Source of the DNA: Mesocentrotus franciscanus
Taxonomy: Eukaryota; Echinodermata; Echinoidea; Camarodonta; Strongylocentrotidae
DNA: 64,000 nucleotides
NCBI GenBank assembly: GCA_037976565.1
Contig: CP137683.1
Location: forward strand, 10,702,473 to 10,766,472
Reading direction: 5' to 3'
Part shown: positions 1 through 13,500 of the stretch, piece after piece
How positions within the stretch are numbered: the first letter of the stretch is position 1
Layout: every line of letters starts with the position of its first letter
Position numbers and translations under genes: made by a program
The notes under the pieces: generated by a model
Databases searched by the model: none
What the model was told of the DNA's origin: nothing
What the model saw: the letters and a program-made list of their open reading frames with translations, nothing else

Positions 1-527
1 CAAATTGGCATTGTAGTGACTTTTGTGAAGACTTGACAAAGACCGCTATCTCTGCCATTGGACCGTGAAAACTTTTGTAACTATTACCCTGGTGCTATTG
101 ATTGTGTATGGCATGTACATGATGTAAGGGCTCTAATTTTGTTGAAAATTGAAGAGAATTTGAGAAATTCTTGTAATTCGAATGATGGAAATATCAAATG
201 AAAATCACGAGTATTCGAGGATAGAACATACAGCTGGCCTAAACTTTAGGTTTAACAATGTTAAATCTGAGATGCATGGTCCTACGTGTTATCAGTGTAT
301 GTGATGTGGTGTAATATTGAAGCCCTAAAAAATTGCGCTTCAAAAGGATCATGAAGTCCCTCAAAAAAGTAAAAATCTTTGAGTGACCGGTTTTACCATA
401 CTCATTTTCCCCAATAGACTGTAGTGTTATAAAAACCGTTTGGAAAACGAAAAATCAAATTTCGATTTCCAATCATAAATATCTTGATAATCAGTCTGGC
501 GACCAGCTTGTAAAAGTCATGGGATTC

Positions 528-643
528 CTGACTGACCTAAAGGTTTATAATTATGATTGCAGCATGAGCTAAATCCAGGATTTTTCTGACTGACCTAAAG
601 GTTTATAATTATGATTGCAGCATGAGCTAAATCCAGGATTTTG
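528..643. repeat. 58 bp tandem duplication (two units)
   Basis: A 58 bp unit beginning CTGACTGACCTAAAGG is present twice head to tail, essentially without mismatches, which suggests a recent duplication or an unresolved polymorphic repeat. Confidence 0.9.
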
Positions 644-749
644 TTTCAGAATCTGAGGCAATGTTACCGAGTCACTTTAAAGAACAATGTCACAAAATTT
701 ATATTTACACTGATGCCCATAAAGTTGGCATAATTTTTATTCACCTCTT

Positions 750-930
750 TCCATGAAATTATTGTGACAATATGATTTTTTTTCTTGATACATAAACTTT
801 ATATCTGCTAAAGCCTTTATTGATCAATCTCTTTGATTGTTCAATGACTTTTTAGATTGATCGATAAAGTTATGAGAAGAAATAAACGTTATCTATCGAG
901 GATAACTTATATTGTCACAATGATTTCATG
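750..930. repeat. Fold-back (inverted repeat) element, about 180 bp
   Basis: Outer arms CATGAAATTATTGTGACAAT and the reverse complement near 909-930 pair with one mismatch. Inner arms around TTTATTGATCAATCT and AGATTGATCGATAAA pair as well. A single RNA or DNA strand could fold into a long hairpin. It is probably a small non-autonomous DNA element. Confidence 0.6.
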
Positions 931-2099
931 AAAAGAAGGAAAGAACAACTATTCCAACCAAAAACTTTATGGCAACAGTTTAGTTATCAAGAATGTGAAG
1001 AGGGGTGTAGACGTGTACCACTTTGCTTCTTTCCATCTCATTGAACTGACCAAAATTGCATACACCCTGTTCATACCTATTGCACTAACTCCTATGCTAT
1101 AACATTTAAAAAAATATGAAATAGATAATAAATCTAAATATTGATGTATAAGACAATCATTATAAATCCCTACTTGCAAGAAATTGATCAGAATTTGTCC
1201 CAGTATAACTAAGAAGTACTTTTATTGCCAATTTTGCTTTAAATAATCTGATCTAGAATTGTTTAATAAGCTCTTAGGCTTATACAATGAGACATATCAG
1301 AAGACAGTATTACATATATCATCCTTCTTCAAAATGAAACCGGAAAGAATGTCCGTTGTCCAGAACCCTACCTTGACCGCTGAATATCTTCGCTAACCTT
1401 GACCTTTAACCCAGCATTCCACTGTGAGAGTATTAAAAAGATTTATTCTTAGCTTGAAAAGTCCATGACCTAAAATAACATTTTTTTGGTCTGTGATCGC
1501 GCGCTTCATCCGATATATTTTTATAACCAAATGGAAGATAAGGTCCGTTTTTGGATGATCACCTTTCCCTTGCTCGCTCTTCAGATCAGCGGCGAATATA
1601 GAGGGCTCTACCCGCTCTACCCCCCCCCCCTTTTTTTAAACCCACTTGACACAATGAAAATTGCCCCTTAAAACAATGACCCCAAAACAACATGAGAAAT
1701 ATGATTATTTTAAGGGGAGGTCTTGCTTGTTAGATTTGGAATTGCGCCCCCCCTTTCATAAATGGAAATTAAACAAGTTCGGTAGTTTAATCATAATTAG
1801 TGCAGTGCACATAATCGGCAGAGTGCTCAATGTGAAAATCATATCAAGCTTTCTTGTAATAACTTCGACTTAACAGGTACGGTTATATAATAATTGTTTG
1901 TATGTTAACCATGGTTACTGTCGCCAATGTGTATTGTGTTCTCGTTCACTCATGTTGCGTTTAACGTGTTGTGGTATACGTTCGTGACAAATACAACGTT
2001 GGTACATTATAATAATAATTCAAAATTCAAATATACAAAATGTTTCAAATTTGTCTTCGTTTCATTATTTTTTGTATAGGATTGAATAAATTTATGGGA

Positions 2100-2290
2100 G
2101 CTTGAGCCAACCAACTAGGCGTTGTGGCGTGCGCCTGTAATCCAGCTAACAGTGGAAGTTACAAACTGATTCAGCCGAGGACGCAGGTTCGAAACTGAGT
2201 CACGTCTTTCGGATGGTGACGTTAAAGGTCGGTCCCCAGACGTAAATAATCATATCTGATTGATACACGTCTGTAAAAACCCAATACACA
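2100..2290 (+). mobile_element. SINE-like element with a 7SL/Alu-like head
   Basis: The segment GTGGCGTGCGCCTGTAATCC followed by AGCTA closely resembles the 5' Alu domain of SRP (7SL) RNA, and about 60 bp downstream lies GGTTCGAAAC, a B-box-like motif. The tail GACGTTAAA...CACGTCTGTAAAAACCC looks like the 3' end of other marine-invertebrate SINEs. Alternatives are a truncated SRP RNA pseudogene or a tRNA SINE with chance similarity. Confidence 0.45.
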
Positions 2291-2929
2291 CACAACCCCA
2301 ACCCCCCCTTCTCCACCCCAGCTCGTGTCTGCGACTAAATAGGTTGGCATGGCACTCTTCAACGGTCACAGATCTTCTATTTCGTGATGAATGGGATAAG
2401 ACAGGTATGAAATGCTTGGGAATTTCACGTCAAGTCCAAGATACCAAGAATTCTTTGAAGGCATGACAGATGAATGAATAACGAGCATAATTACGGACGA
2501 CCAAAAAATAATTATAATATCTTCATGGAGTTTGGAAACATAAGGAGCACTTGTGCCCCCCCCCCCAAAAAAAAAAAACCCTGCCTAATCGTGAAAGAAA
2601 GAAAGAAAGAAAGGAAGAAAGAAAGAGGAAGAAGGAAGAAGAATATAAATAAAGAGAGAAAGATAAAGGGGAGAGGTGAGTGAAGAGGGGGTGGCGATGG
2701 TGTTAGTGATGGTGTGGTGGTGGTGGTGATAGTAAACGAAGAACCTGAAAAACTTTTGTTTGTTGATAGTCGAAACTGGTATCTGTTTCTTTCTTTTTAC
2801 ATGCTTTTAAATCCACTTCTTTTTATTTTCCTTTGACCATTCCAACTTGTGACTCCCCGTTGAGGCTACCTTGTGTCCATAAACCATTGTTATAATAAAT
2901 GATTATGACGTTAGTCAGGTCTTTCGGCG

Positions 2930-3690
2930 AGACAGGTGATCAAGGGTGACTTTCGGTTCTGGTCGGCTTCTCTTTCGGAATGTCACCGGCGAATCCCGAA
3001 GATTGGTCGGCAAATCGAGTGGAGCTATATCATAATGTTGGTGAGACTGCACTCTGCCAAATTATATATATGAAGACGAAAATATAAACCCGCGCGTGTT
3101 GGGGCAAATTCCCATTGGCTGTTCGCAGCAGGAGTCGCTCTAGAAAACCATTTGATATGGAAATGAGATAGTGAAGGGCGCCTATGATTGGTGGGCAAGC
3201 AGGACGGTTGGTTTAATGACTGCAGGCGTTTACAGTTCGGTCAGCTTTGAAAAGCGGTACGAGTGGGAGAGACAGAACCCGTTCTCGGTTTATGTTTGTT
3301 TTCGCGGACATTAAAACGAGTCGTTTGATCTCGCCGACAACGAGCAACGATCCTCATATCGCGCATAATCGACAGTTGCATTTATTCATCGCGGCATTTA
3401 TCATAGTATTTCGAACGGCGCAGCGATTTTTCGCCCTTTCTTCCTCTTATGTCTTCATATTATTTCGGCTTTTATAGAAAGGTTCTCGCTTTCGCTGGAG
3501 CTCAGTTATTTACACCCTCTGATGTTGTGACACTCCCATTGAAGACAATCCCCGCGTAACTTGACGGAATTTAAATACCAAGCAGTGTTTTGGAAGTATA
3601 GACGCTCGATCGCGTTGAGTATCTGTGGCAGTGGCGTGGGCCTCTGAAGTTTGTTACTGTTTATTTTCGCATCGAAAGGTGATCGACATG
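2930..3690 (+). promoter_or_regulatory. Candidate promoter / 5' UTR region of gene A
   Basis: Relative to the AT-rich surroundings this stretch is rich in CpG. It contains CCAAT-type motifs (CATTGGCTG near 3113, TGATTGGTGGG near 3186) and a TATAAA-like string near 3084. It lies 0.4-1.1 kb upstream of the gene A start codon. The transcription start and any 5' UTR intron cannot be placed from sequence alone. Confidence 0.3.
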
Positions 3691-4088
3691 AGATTTTATT
3701 CTCCAGGTTTTATTTGCTTCGTGTTATTGCGCAGGAATTCTTCTGAGCTGAGCTAGCTATGGTGGTGTGAATTTGCCAGCCTTGGAATTGCAGTTGAAAA
3801 AAAATATTTTTTGCTCAAGATCTTTATTTCTTGCATGTTATCATTGACTGACATTTTATAGAAAAAGATGGCATCATCTTTTTAACACCTTGCTATTCAT
3901 AGAGCTGTAGCAATCGTATAAAACTTTGGCTGTTTTCATACCAAGTCAAAGCAAAAGTCCGGTTTTCACAATTTTATCACTGAGTGTGCGCTTGCACCCT
4001 TCGCCTTGGAGTGATACACTCTAGCTCTAAAGCTGATCAGAGGAGATTTGTCAACTTTCACAGAGAGGAATAGACTCAAAAATCCAAA

Positions 4089-4563
4089 ATGGGATTACTG
4101 GATCAACAGATAATTTACAGGACACATGTATCCTTATTTCATATATTATGTTGCTTTCTGCAACTTTCCTCCACCCTTGTGAGCAACACGTACCGGACCG
4201 ATATGCTCTCGAACCACGGACATCACACCACGGCAGAGCTGCAGCTCCACCGCTGGGCCGTGGCGGCGATGGATTACCCAAGGACATTGGACTGCACCGT
4301 AGTCCCATTCATAAGAGAACGCGAGTGCCTCCAGCTAGTGCAGAGGCCTGAAACGGAAATGAACTTGTATGTCGCGCCGCCTCGCCCCGGTGGCTATCAT
4401 GCTGTGTTGCCTGACGGCGGGCTGAGTGGCAGTGGAACGCACGATGTAGTGCTCGCGATAGACCCTTACCCACGAGCAAGTTTTGGTCATCTCGTGATAA
4501 TCTTCTTCCTGGATTTTGATTTAGATCTTGATTCGTGCCGAGAACGGGGCGGAAAATATCTTG
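4089..4563 (+). CDS. Gene A exon 1 (start codon, signal peptide, N-terminal region)
   Basis: Encodes residues 1-158 and ends in phase 1 at a consensus donor (G|GTGAGTG). The ATG has A at -3 and G at +4, with an in-frame TAG 18 bases upstream, so it is the first possible start in this frame. The hydrophobic run VSLFHILCCFLQLSSTLVS follows a charged N-terminus, as in a signal peptide. Later residues alternate hydrophobic strands and Pro-rich loops (HDVVLAIDPYP, FGHLVIIFFLDF). The overlapping frames at 4148 and, on the other strand, at 4051 and 4309 are shadows. Confidence 0.8.
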
Positions 4564-7500
4564 GTGAGTGTTCATAGATCTCTTGGCAAATCTAGTTAAA
4601 ACAATAACAATTTTTAAATTAATGAGATATTACTAATGGAGCCCGCCTTCTCCTTCACAGTACTATTATTACTTGCATGCAACTGCAAGGTGCAGTCTTT
4701 TTTTTCATTTACTTGATATTTTTCATATTATGATTGCGCAATATTTTCAATGCACATTCGCTTTGCCTTTGGTGTACTCGGGTGCTTTGGGCAGATGTAA
4801 TGCCAATGGCTAAGTTAGGCCTAACGTTTGTTTGATTAAAATTTAACTTTTTAAAGGTTAAATGCGTCTTAAATATGTAGAGAATGAACTCTAAGTTCAT
4901 GCACCGAATCGGGAAGCAGTAATAACAGTAATCAAAATAATCAGTTTCAGCAACGAAACGAAAAACAGTTTGTTGCAAGAATTTGTCATGCGTCCCTTTC
5001 TTTCTCTCTCACTCCCTCTCCCTCTCTCTCTCTCCATTGACTTATTAGTTTAAATAAGTCCATGCTCTCTCTCTCTCTCTCAATTTCTGTTAATTAGACT
5101 CACTTTGGGCATGCTGGGGAAGGAGTGTAGCTTAATTTCGAGTTCCATTTAGGCATTTTATGAACCATAATGGTACGTACCAACTTAGTCTAGGCTTGCA
5201 TGCCTGAATTTATGAATAAAAATCATCCAAGAAGAGATCCTGTCAAAAGAAAAAGAAAAGGTCGGACATAATCAAGCAAAACAAAATGTTATCGCTTTCT
5301 CACAAAATCTCTAACAAGCCAAGCGAAATAATGTAAGGTTATCACATTTTGTCGGATGCCTTTCAGGTCTTAAATGGATATAGGCACGGGCCAGTTCTCC
5401 CCCCCCCTCTCTCTGAGTCTCTCTCTCTCTCTCTCTATTTATCTTACATCTGCACTTATTCCCATCACTTTTGAAATGTGCTCACATTATCACAATATTT
5501 GTGTACGCTGAGCTTACTGCAAGGTCCATATTTAGGCGAAGGGAAATGAAGGTCGACGACCTCTCTGCCATCGTCAAGGCAACATCCAGCTTCCCCCTTG
5601 TCTGGGAGCACTCTGGATGCGTTGTCATGGGCAACCGTCGATGTTATCGGTTAAGTGGTGGAGGATGTGATAACTTGTAGACCTATCATCTGCGATATAT
5701 TTGGACAATGTACTCAAGGACTGGGTTATCCCATGGTCATCCCGATAACACATCACAATTATAAAAGTTTCACACGCGTACAGGGCATCAGGCATGCAAT
5801 ACATTTGTATGTGACATTGAACTCGTTTGCAGGAGAGATTGATAGGGTTTCAGAAACAATGCCGTAGAACCTAGTTGTAAATGAATATATATCACTGCAG
5901 GCCTACTTTCCCGAAATAATTTTCATGTTGTCTTGTCTCATCTCGTGGCATGATTTTTTATTACGAGCCTTGTTTCGTGAAAGCCCTATAGGCTATAGTA
6001 GGCCTATTCTAGGTTCATAGTCAACGAAATGAAAATGGTGGACAAGGGAACATTGTTGACACTATTTTTTCAACGTCCATTGAAATGGACATAAACATAC
6101 TACGAAGAACAGTAGTGACGGTATCTGTAAAAGGAATATGAACATAGGCCGGCTACATGCTTAATCATGATAATGTTTAAAAAAAAGGTATGGACGTTTT
6201 GAGTTTTGGCCCCAAGCATCATCGACCCCTCTCTCCCCCATCCATGTATTCCTCTCCCTCGCCCTTTCGTCTCTTTCAGCTGCTTAGATTTACTTACACT
6301 GACATACATAAAATCTAAAAACTGAAATGAAAAAGGAGTAACCTCCCTTTCAAAATATCAGATTGATAACCCTTTAACCTGCTAGATTCAACCTTTATAA
6401 TGTTGGATCCAGCATGTCCGAAGTGTTAATCTACCATTTTGAAAAAGTGGTCACTCCTCGGCCCTTTTAAATAATGATTTAACATTACAGTTTTTAGAGT
6501 GTAACATACACAGTACATAATTGTAGGCCTTCATGCTCTCATGCTTGCATGCAGGCTCTTCTTATCAAGAACTAAACCCAGGAGGCAAATCTGTGACAAC
6601 AAAGTGCATGGACCTTTTTTTTTTCTTCTTAGATATGGGCCACTCATGATTACAGTTCATTACCATTGTGCGGAAACTTTCATAGGCGACGTTCATGATA
6701 AGATTATTGTTGTGTATTGTGCATGAGCAACAGCTCCCCCGTTCTCTCTCTCTCTCTCTCTGAATACAGAAGGTGGCTACGGGTAAATATCGGCTAAGAA
6801 GGGGTTGGTCATGAAAACAAAAATGTTTCAACAAAAAGAAATAAAGACTTAAAGTGTTCATGCAACATTACTATTTCCTTAAGATGTTGTACCGACTGAC
6901 TCAATTCATTTCATTTCATTTATTCATTTAATCATTTAATCACTGTAACTAGCTTCAGCCTAAACAGCTGCTGTTTTTCAGTGAGTCCGTGAACTGAATA
7001 AAAATATACAAATTATCATACAAACAAAAGCCAGTCACCAAAGATAACAAAACAAACAACGTGTGAAAAATAAACAAATCAAATCAAAACAAAATCAAAC
7101 ATGACAGGTTTAGCATAAAAATAACCCCAAAATGAATAGAAAAATAAAGATATCAAACATGAATTATCACATGTACAGAAAAATACAAATAAACAATAGT
7201 AAATCAAAATTTAATGTATCGACCAGCAGAAATGGTCAAAATTGGCAGATATTTATAGGGGCATCCCCCTCCCGTCACGATCTGGCGATGCCAGTTGTGT
7301 TTTGATGCTTGATGCTTGATTGCTTGTCCTATTACTCGATGACACCCTGTATACATCATCACTTTCCTAGCACGACCGTTATGACCAGTGGTCCAGGATC
7401 AAAGAGAACCGCTTCCAGTACCATAAGTACCGGGGACCCGAACCCACACCTTTCGAAACGGGAGTGTTCTAGACCAAACACCATGCCTTTCGTCTGAACC

Positions 7501-10500
7501 ATCTTGATCGTGGTATGGTGACTCAGCCGTGACGGTGAGGCGATGAAACGACCTAAACACTGTAGTGTAGCAGTCATGGCAAATGAAAGCCCCGTTCCCA
7601 TTTCCACAGAAGTGCCCATACATGTACTATCATTACGGTGAAGGTTATTCCTTTTACATCGCCCCCAAAAAAAAAAAAAAAAAATCAATTTCTCGTTTCA
7701 TGATTACATTGTCAACAAAATGGATAACATAGAAAACCTGGGTTGAATACATGCCTTGTGAAGTATCAATGAGAATGGTGCATTTAGAGAAAGAAGAAAA
7801 AACAACTTTTTGATAGTTCAATTTGAAAAATTGGTTCAGATATCTGCGGGTACACATACATATTAATGTTCACTTTACATATGTCAATGATCTTCATAAT
7901 ATACTGACACATTTTTCCAGAGGGCATACCTCATCATGCATTTCGTTGACAAAATATAAATTTAGATAAACTTTAAAAATCATGTTTTTCTTCCTGATCT
8001 CATTGACGCCTCACCAAGCATTCTGTTAGTACAGGTTCATCAATATGAAGATATCACGTTTTGCCTTTTAGTTTCCAATTAACTTATCAAATTTCACCCA
8101 TCCACTGTCGGTGATTGATGACCCCTTCTGGGGCCTGCTCATCCACCCACTTTCAATTCTGTCGTCCTAAAACATGATATCTTGTCGTTTTGATATGTTC
8201 ACGTTTCATTTTGGGGCTCTCAGAGAGTATAAGGGATTACCTTTACCGAATATGGAATTTGCCGAAAATGTGCTTATTGCATATAGATGTAGAGGCGGAT
8301 CCGGAATTCTGTGAAAGGGAGAGGGCGGGGGGCAAAAGTTGGATAAATTTCCGACTAGCAAACTTGTCAAGTACCTCTTTGGGTATAAAAATGATAGGCA
8401 CAAGAACGCAATCGAGGGCACACTTATATTATGTATGCCCGAGGTGTTACATAAGGGGTGCCTTTTCTGTACCCACTCTCCCTTGATTCACCACTAATAA
8501 TAGTGCCTTTATCATGTTTATGCCTTTCATTTGAACATCGATTTATATATTTTTTGTCAACGAGTATTGTGAAGTGTGACTCCTTCGATACTTTGACAAT
8601 GTGTGTGCTAAGGCTTCAAAGGAAGAAGCCATTTGGCATTTTGTTTTGATTTGTACGTGAAATATATTCGATTCGATTACTGATGTATTTGTTTGGACTT
8701 TATCCTCTTGTTTTATGCAGCTGATCAAAAAGTAGGTTGCATTGGACAACTTCATGTGATTTCTTTTGTTGTTTTTTTCTCATTGTCGCTGCGGTTCATT
8801 TAGACCAATGAATGAGCGTAATTTAGATCTTGAAATGACGAGGACTCCTCTTTTCATTTTCCCATTGCGGCCGAGAACCGCGATCGGAGGCAACGTTTCG
8901 TGACACATAAAATAGACGGAGTGTCAGGGAGAGGAGAAATCGCTTTATGTACCCTACAATTACCCTTATAAATCGGTCTTCTCTCGTGGGGATTCGAATG
9001 CCAAAGCAAGATGAAGTAGAGAAGCCGTCGTTTCACTCTGAACTTGTTGATATACGGTATTATTAGGAGGAAAAAAAATCTTAGAAACGAACGTCGTGCC
9101 GATATGCGATTGTGTTTACCAAGCGCTTCTATTTGAACTTTTTTTTTTCTTTCTGAGAGACTCGCTCTCTGGGCCAGTTCTTGGCAAAAGTTTGGTGTGG
9201 GTTTTGCCGGCGAGACTCCTTTTATAATTTGGGGGTTTACCTCGGTCTTTAGTGGCTGCTTGAGTGTATAGAATAGGACTCAGTTTGAGGACTTGGTCCC
9301 TGGAGGCGTACCCTGATAATTGGCCTAATTGCATGTCTGGATATCGGGTAAAAGCTCGGGTCAGCCCCGGGTCATACCGGCTCCCATTGGTGTATAGTGA
9401 CTTCCAAAAGGCTTTGCCGCAGATTCAAAGCCGAAGAGATCCTACTCCTTCCCTCATTCACCGTCCTAACTTCTCTATTTTCCTTTTTATTTTGCAATAT
9501 CACAATTTTATTCCTTTCCAACAAAGCAGAGAAAGGGGCTGTGGCATACGTTTGATTTTTAGCCGGGGCTGTTGGCGCGGGTTCTCTACGTTTTTGTGGG
9601 TGCTGGGTGTGATAGGGGTATGGTGATACTTGTAATGTATCTAATTGCAGTAGCGGTGCTTTGTGGATATCAGATAGGCGAACCGAATATCATAGAGCGG
9701 GAACTTTATCTAAACAGAGGCGATTAGAAAGGATTTCAGAAACGGTTTTTGAGCCGGGAAGGCCAACCGCTATGGCACCTATTCCTTTTGGGGGTATACC
9801 GTGTTGTCCCTTGGGGGGTAGGTATGACTGAGTTCTTTGGTGCGTGGTTTTAATTGCAGCCTGGAGTCGAGAACATGCCGTATTGGTAGAATCAGCACCC
9901 GAGGACTCTACTCAACTATTGCTACCACGAAATCTCATGACTTTCACTGAAATCTATCCCCCACCACCAAAGCCATAACAACGGGAGGCGGCATGTATGC
10001 CCTCGCCAGTTTACCCCCTTTCATATCGTGTAAACGAAAGGTAATGTTGAATGAAAACACAGATGAGAACTTTATGATATGAAAGAAATGATGCATTCCA
10101 GTCCGCAATAACGTTAACGACATACATCTATGATCAGTATCTAATGGGTTTCGGAGGATATGTTGCCTCTAGCATGCAGATTAAGTGTAGGCCGTTAAAG
10201 GCCGTGTAATAATACAATAATGGTCTTGAGATTGCTTGTGTTGCACATAATACATGTAGACTTATCGATGATATGGATACCACAATGAGGGGGCTCATGT
10301 CCTTTAGAAACATTATCGTTCGTAAAGCTTTTTATTTTCTTTAAACGAAATAACTTCTATGTTTGATTATTATCTGCCTGTGTACACCAGCCGTCATCAT
10401 ACTATTATTTTGATTCCATGCACATTATTTGAAAAAGGTTATTCTTTAAGAAAAAACGTGCTATCAAGCTGTTGTATAGCGCCATACAAATACATCCTTA

Positions 10501-13500
10501 AATTAACCTCACCATTGCCTAATTGCGACAGTAAACAACTTATTTACACCTACGCATCGATCGTTATTGAGAGATAAAACAGGACGTGTGAAGGTCACAT
10601 TTAAAGCGCGGCTCCAAACCAACTTTTTTCTTCGGAGGGGGCCCGAGTTGAAATTGTGGGATCCCTGTACATTTGCCTCTGTTTACATTTTGAAATATGA
10701 GAGGCTGGGTCCCATCTTTGCAATGGATCCGAATAGGTTGCAAGTCCTCTAATCAATCGCAAGCTGACTGCTTCCCATCTCTTGCGATTTATTCAAGATG
10801 CGATCAGTTAATATCGCACTCTTTACAAGACGGGTCCACGAGTTCAAATGTAGGGGCCCATCAGCATCAGACTCCTGTTAGTCTTGGGCCCAGTTAAAAG
10901 GTACTGCTAATTGTTCAGCTTAATGCCATCTATTTGACATAGACCTCCGATTAGTTTTCCTGATAAAGTTGAAGAAACTTGAAGACCGGCACCTGGACGG
11001 TTCAACAGGAGGAAACTAAGGCAAACCCTTGATAATACTGAATGAAAAGAGAGCACGTTTGATTTTGCATATTTCCAGCCATGAACCTCTATACTGTTGA
11101 CACCGAATGTCTGAAGTTCAATGTGCATTCAGTATCTCGAGTGGGCGTTTTAACACGTCTTAACTTTCAAAATAGAACTACGAGATCATGTGAAATTTCC
11201 AGGAAACATTGCAAAAACATTTTTCCTATCTGTGTACATGTTTTGGCATTCGGAATGTCGACTTTGCTTCTCCAGATGTTCTCTTTTGTCATTAGATGAA
11301 ATACCGGGTGAGAGGCCTTTTGGGGAGAGCCATTTTAAAGGTGCGGTATCCCTTTTGCAGCCAGCATCAAATTCTGTAGAACTTGCCAGGTATTATGAAT
11401 ATGTCACGAATGTCTTTTCTGTGAAATTTAAACGTTAGCAGTGTCCTAGTATTCAAATTATGCAAGGGAACCCGTTTACTATCTAGACTTCACTGTCAGA
11501 CACTATTGAGTGACTGACTGACTTTTTTTCTTTGGTAATAACATACATAAAGTGAGCTGTAAAGGGTACATGAGCATTTGTCTACATCAATAACCCACTA
11601 CTTGTAATGGCCAAAATTAAACTGATTGAATCTTTGCGCAGCACAAAACGTACGACCATTCGGTACAAGGGTCTGAAATCAGACTATTTAATTAAACGAC
11701 CGCGATCGCTAAATTCGATTCGACAACTAACGGTCTTCATTTCCCACAAAAAGACATTTTCAAGCCCTTTTGTTTTGAGGGAAGTTCTAAATTAGTATTA
11801 GGCCTATCTTTCACATGCCGTTGGAATGTAACCTTTTCATTTTTTGGGCCTGCAAATGGGACATAATACCTTTAAAGGGGAAATCAGCAATTCTGCTGAT
11901 AGAAATGAGCATAATTATTAAGGTGCTACATGTAATAGGGATATTTGTAAGTTTACCTCTGGAAATTTTTCTTTTCTTTGTTTTCGTAATTATAATAATA
12001 GGGACTTTTCGATTTGCACGTTCACTAGTGGACTGCGACGTACGCGGTAACTATTGAAGCAGTGCGCATGCGCATCGACGAGCTCATCGTTCGTAGCAGA
12101 ATTCTCGAACGCGTTCGCCCTTGTTTTGCCGTCGTTCGCAAACTGTGACGGTACATGTTCGTAAGCAATCTTTTGTAGGCACGAAACATCACATCGAAGT
12201 CACAAAATGGACCCAATTGACCTAATTCTAGAACCGGAGAGTGGTGGAAGCGTGAATTCTCTTAAATTAACACATTTTCGTGTCTGTAATTTCCCTTAAA
12301 TCAAAATTGTTGCGGAATAATTCATAAAATGAACACATTTTATTTATGCATCGCCAATCTGTTGCAGCATAATTTCCGAGATCAGTCCCATGCACCGAAT
12401 TTGGTGTGTTGGATCTTTAGCTTTTCGATCGAATTTCGCGCTCACTAAGCAGAATAATTCATAAAATGAACACATTTTATTTATGCATCGCTAATCTGTT
12501 GCAGCATAATTTTTTTAAACAGTCCATGCACCGAATTTGGTGTTGGATCTTTAGCTGTTCGATCGAATTTCGCGCTCACTAAGCGAGCGTCGTAGTTGTG
12601 TAAAATCGAAAAGGTAACGAACAACAGTCAACGTGCCTCGTCAACCCTGCTCAAAAATGACCGCATACGTCGCAGTTCGCTTATGAACGTGCAAATCGAA
12701 AAGTCCCTATTGATCGTTCTTGTAGAGCGCTCGTTTCCTGGGTGGAGAGTGGCAAACGCGGTATTGCCTAAGGACGTGAGTCCCGGGTTGGGATTCGAAC
12801 CCTCAACCTTTCGATTTATAGTCAAATGAATGAAGCCCGCTACCACAACGCAGGGGCGATGAATAAGCATGATTATTTCGAAAGGCAGATAGCCGGATAA
12901 CTGAGTTTCTATCAAGGTATATTCTTCCAGCTCAGAGATTTATTGCAACGTGTTTTCCACACATCTCTGTTCGTTGCCATTCTAGTGCACTCTTACCATG
13001 GACCTACTACGTAGGTCCATGCTCTTACAGTGTCATTCCCCCTTCTCTCGGTTCTCGGTTTCCCTTTTGGTCTAGTGATAACCGAGTGTGAAAGTTTAAT
13101 ACTATTCTCGCTCCAGGGCTTTATGTATCTGCTCTATTATGACAACTGGGTTTGTAAAACAAACGTCGGCATCTTGTCAAAGGAAACAGTGATCCCTTCT
13201 GTACACGATTAACAGCAATCAAAGGATTAGGACCAACACCTGTAGGCTGTATCGAGATAACACCCAAGACTGTCCGCATACGTCATAGACGGGGAAGTGA
13301 CCATGGTGGAGGTGTATAAAGGATGCAGGGATAGGCGTACGATGCGATGGTGGTTGCTTATAGGGGGTGGGGGCTACCCCGTCTTTCCTCAAGAGTTGCA
13401 AAATTACAAATGTTTACCACAAACTTGATAATTATTTCGACAGTGGACATCAGCCCCTTGGCGAAATTGTACCCGTATGCCTCTCAAGTAGTTTAGCATT

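Larger units (their letters stand above)
1..2930. other. Upstream non-coding region
   Basis: No convincing exon is visible. Short open frames here have no splice context and no recognisable protein. The stretch holds a 58 bp tandem duplication near 0.55 kb, a fold-back element near 0.84 kb, a poly-C/poly-T run near 1.62 kb, a SINE-like element near 2.2 kb and a purine-rich GAAA/GAAG run near 2.6 kb, each too simple or too repeated to be gene sequence. Confidence 0.6.

Noticed and set aside
3247..3477. 76-residue frame in the candidate promoter region
   Set aside because: Weak start context and no family match. More likely 5' UTR or promoter sequence of gene A.
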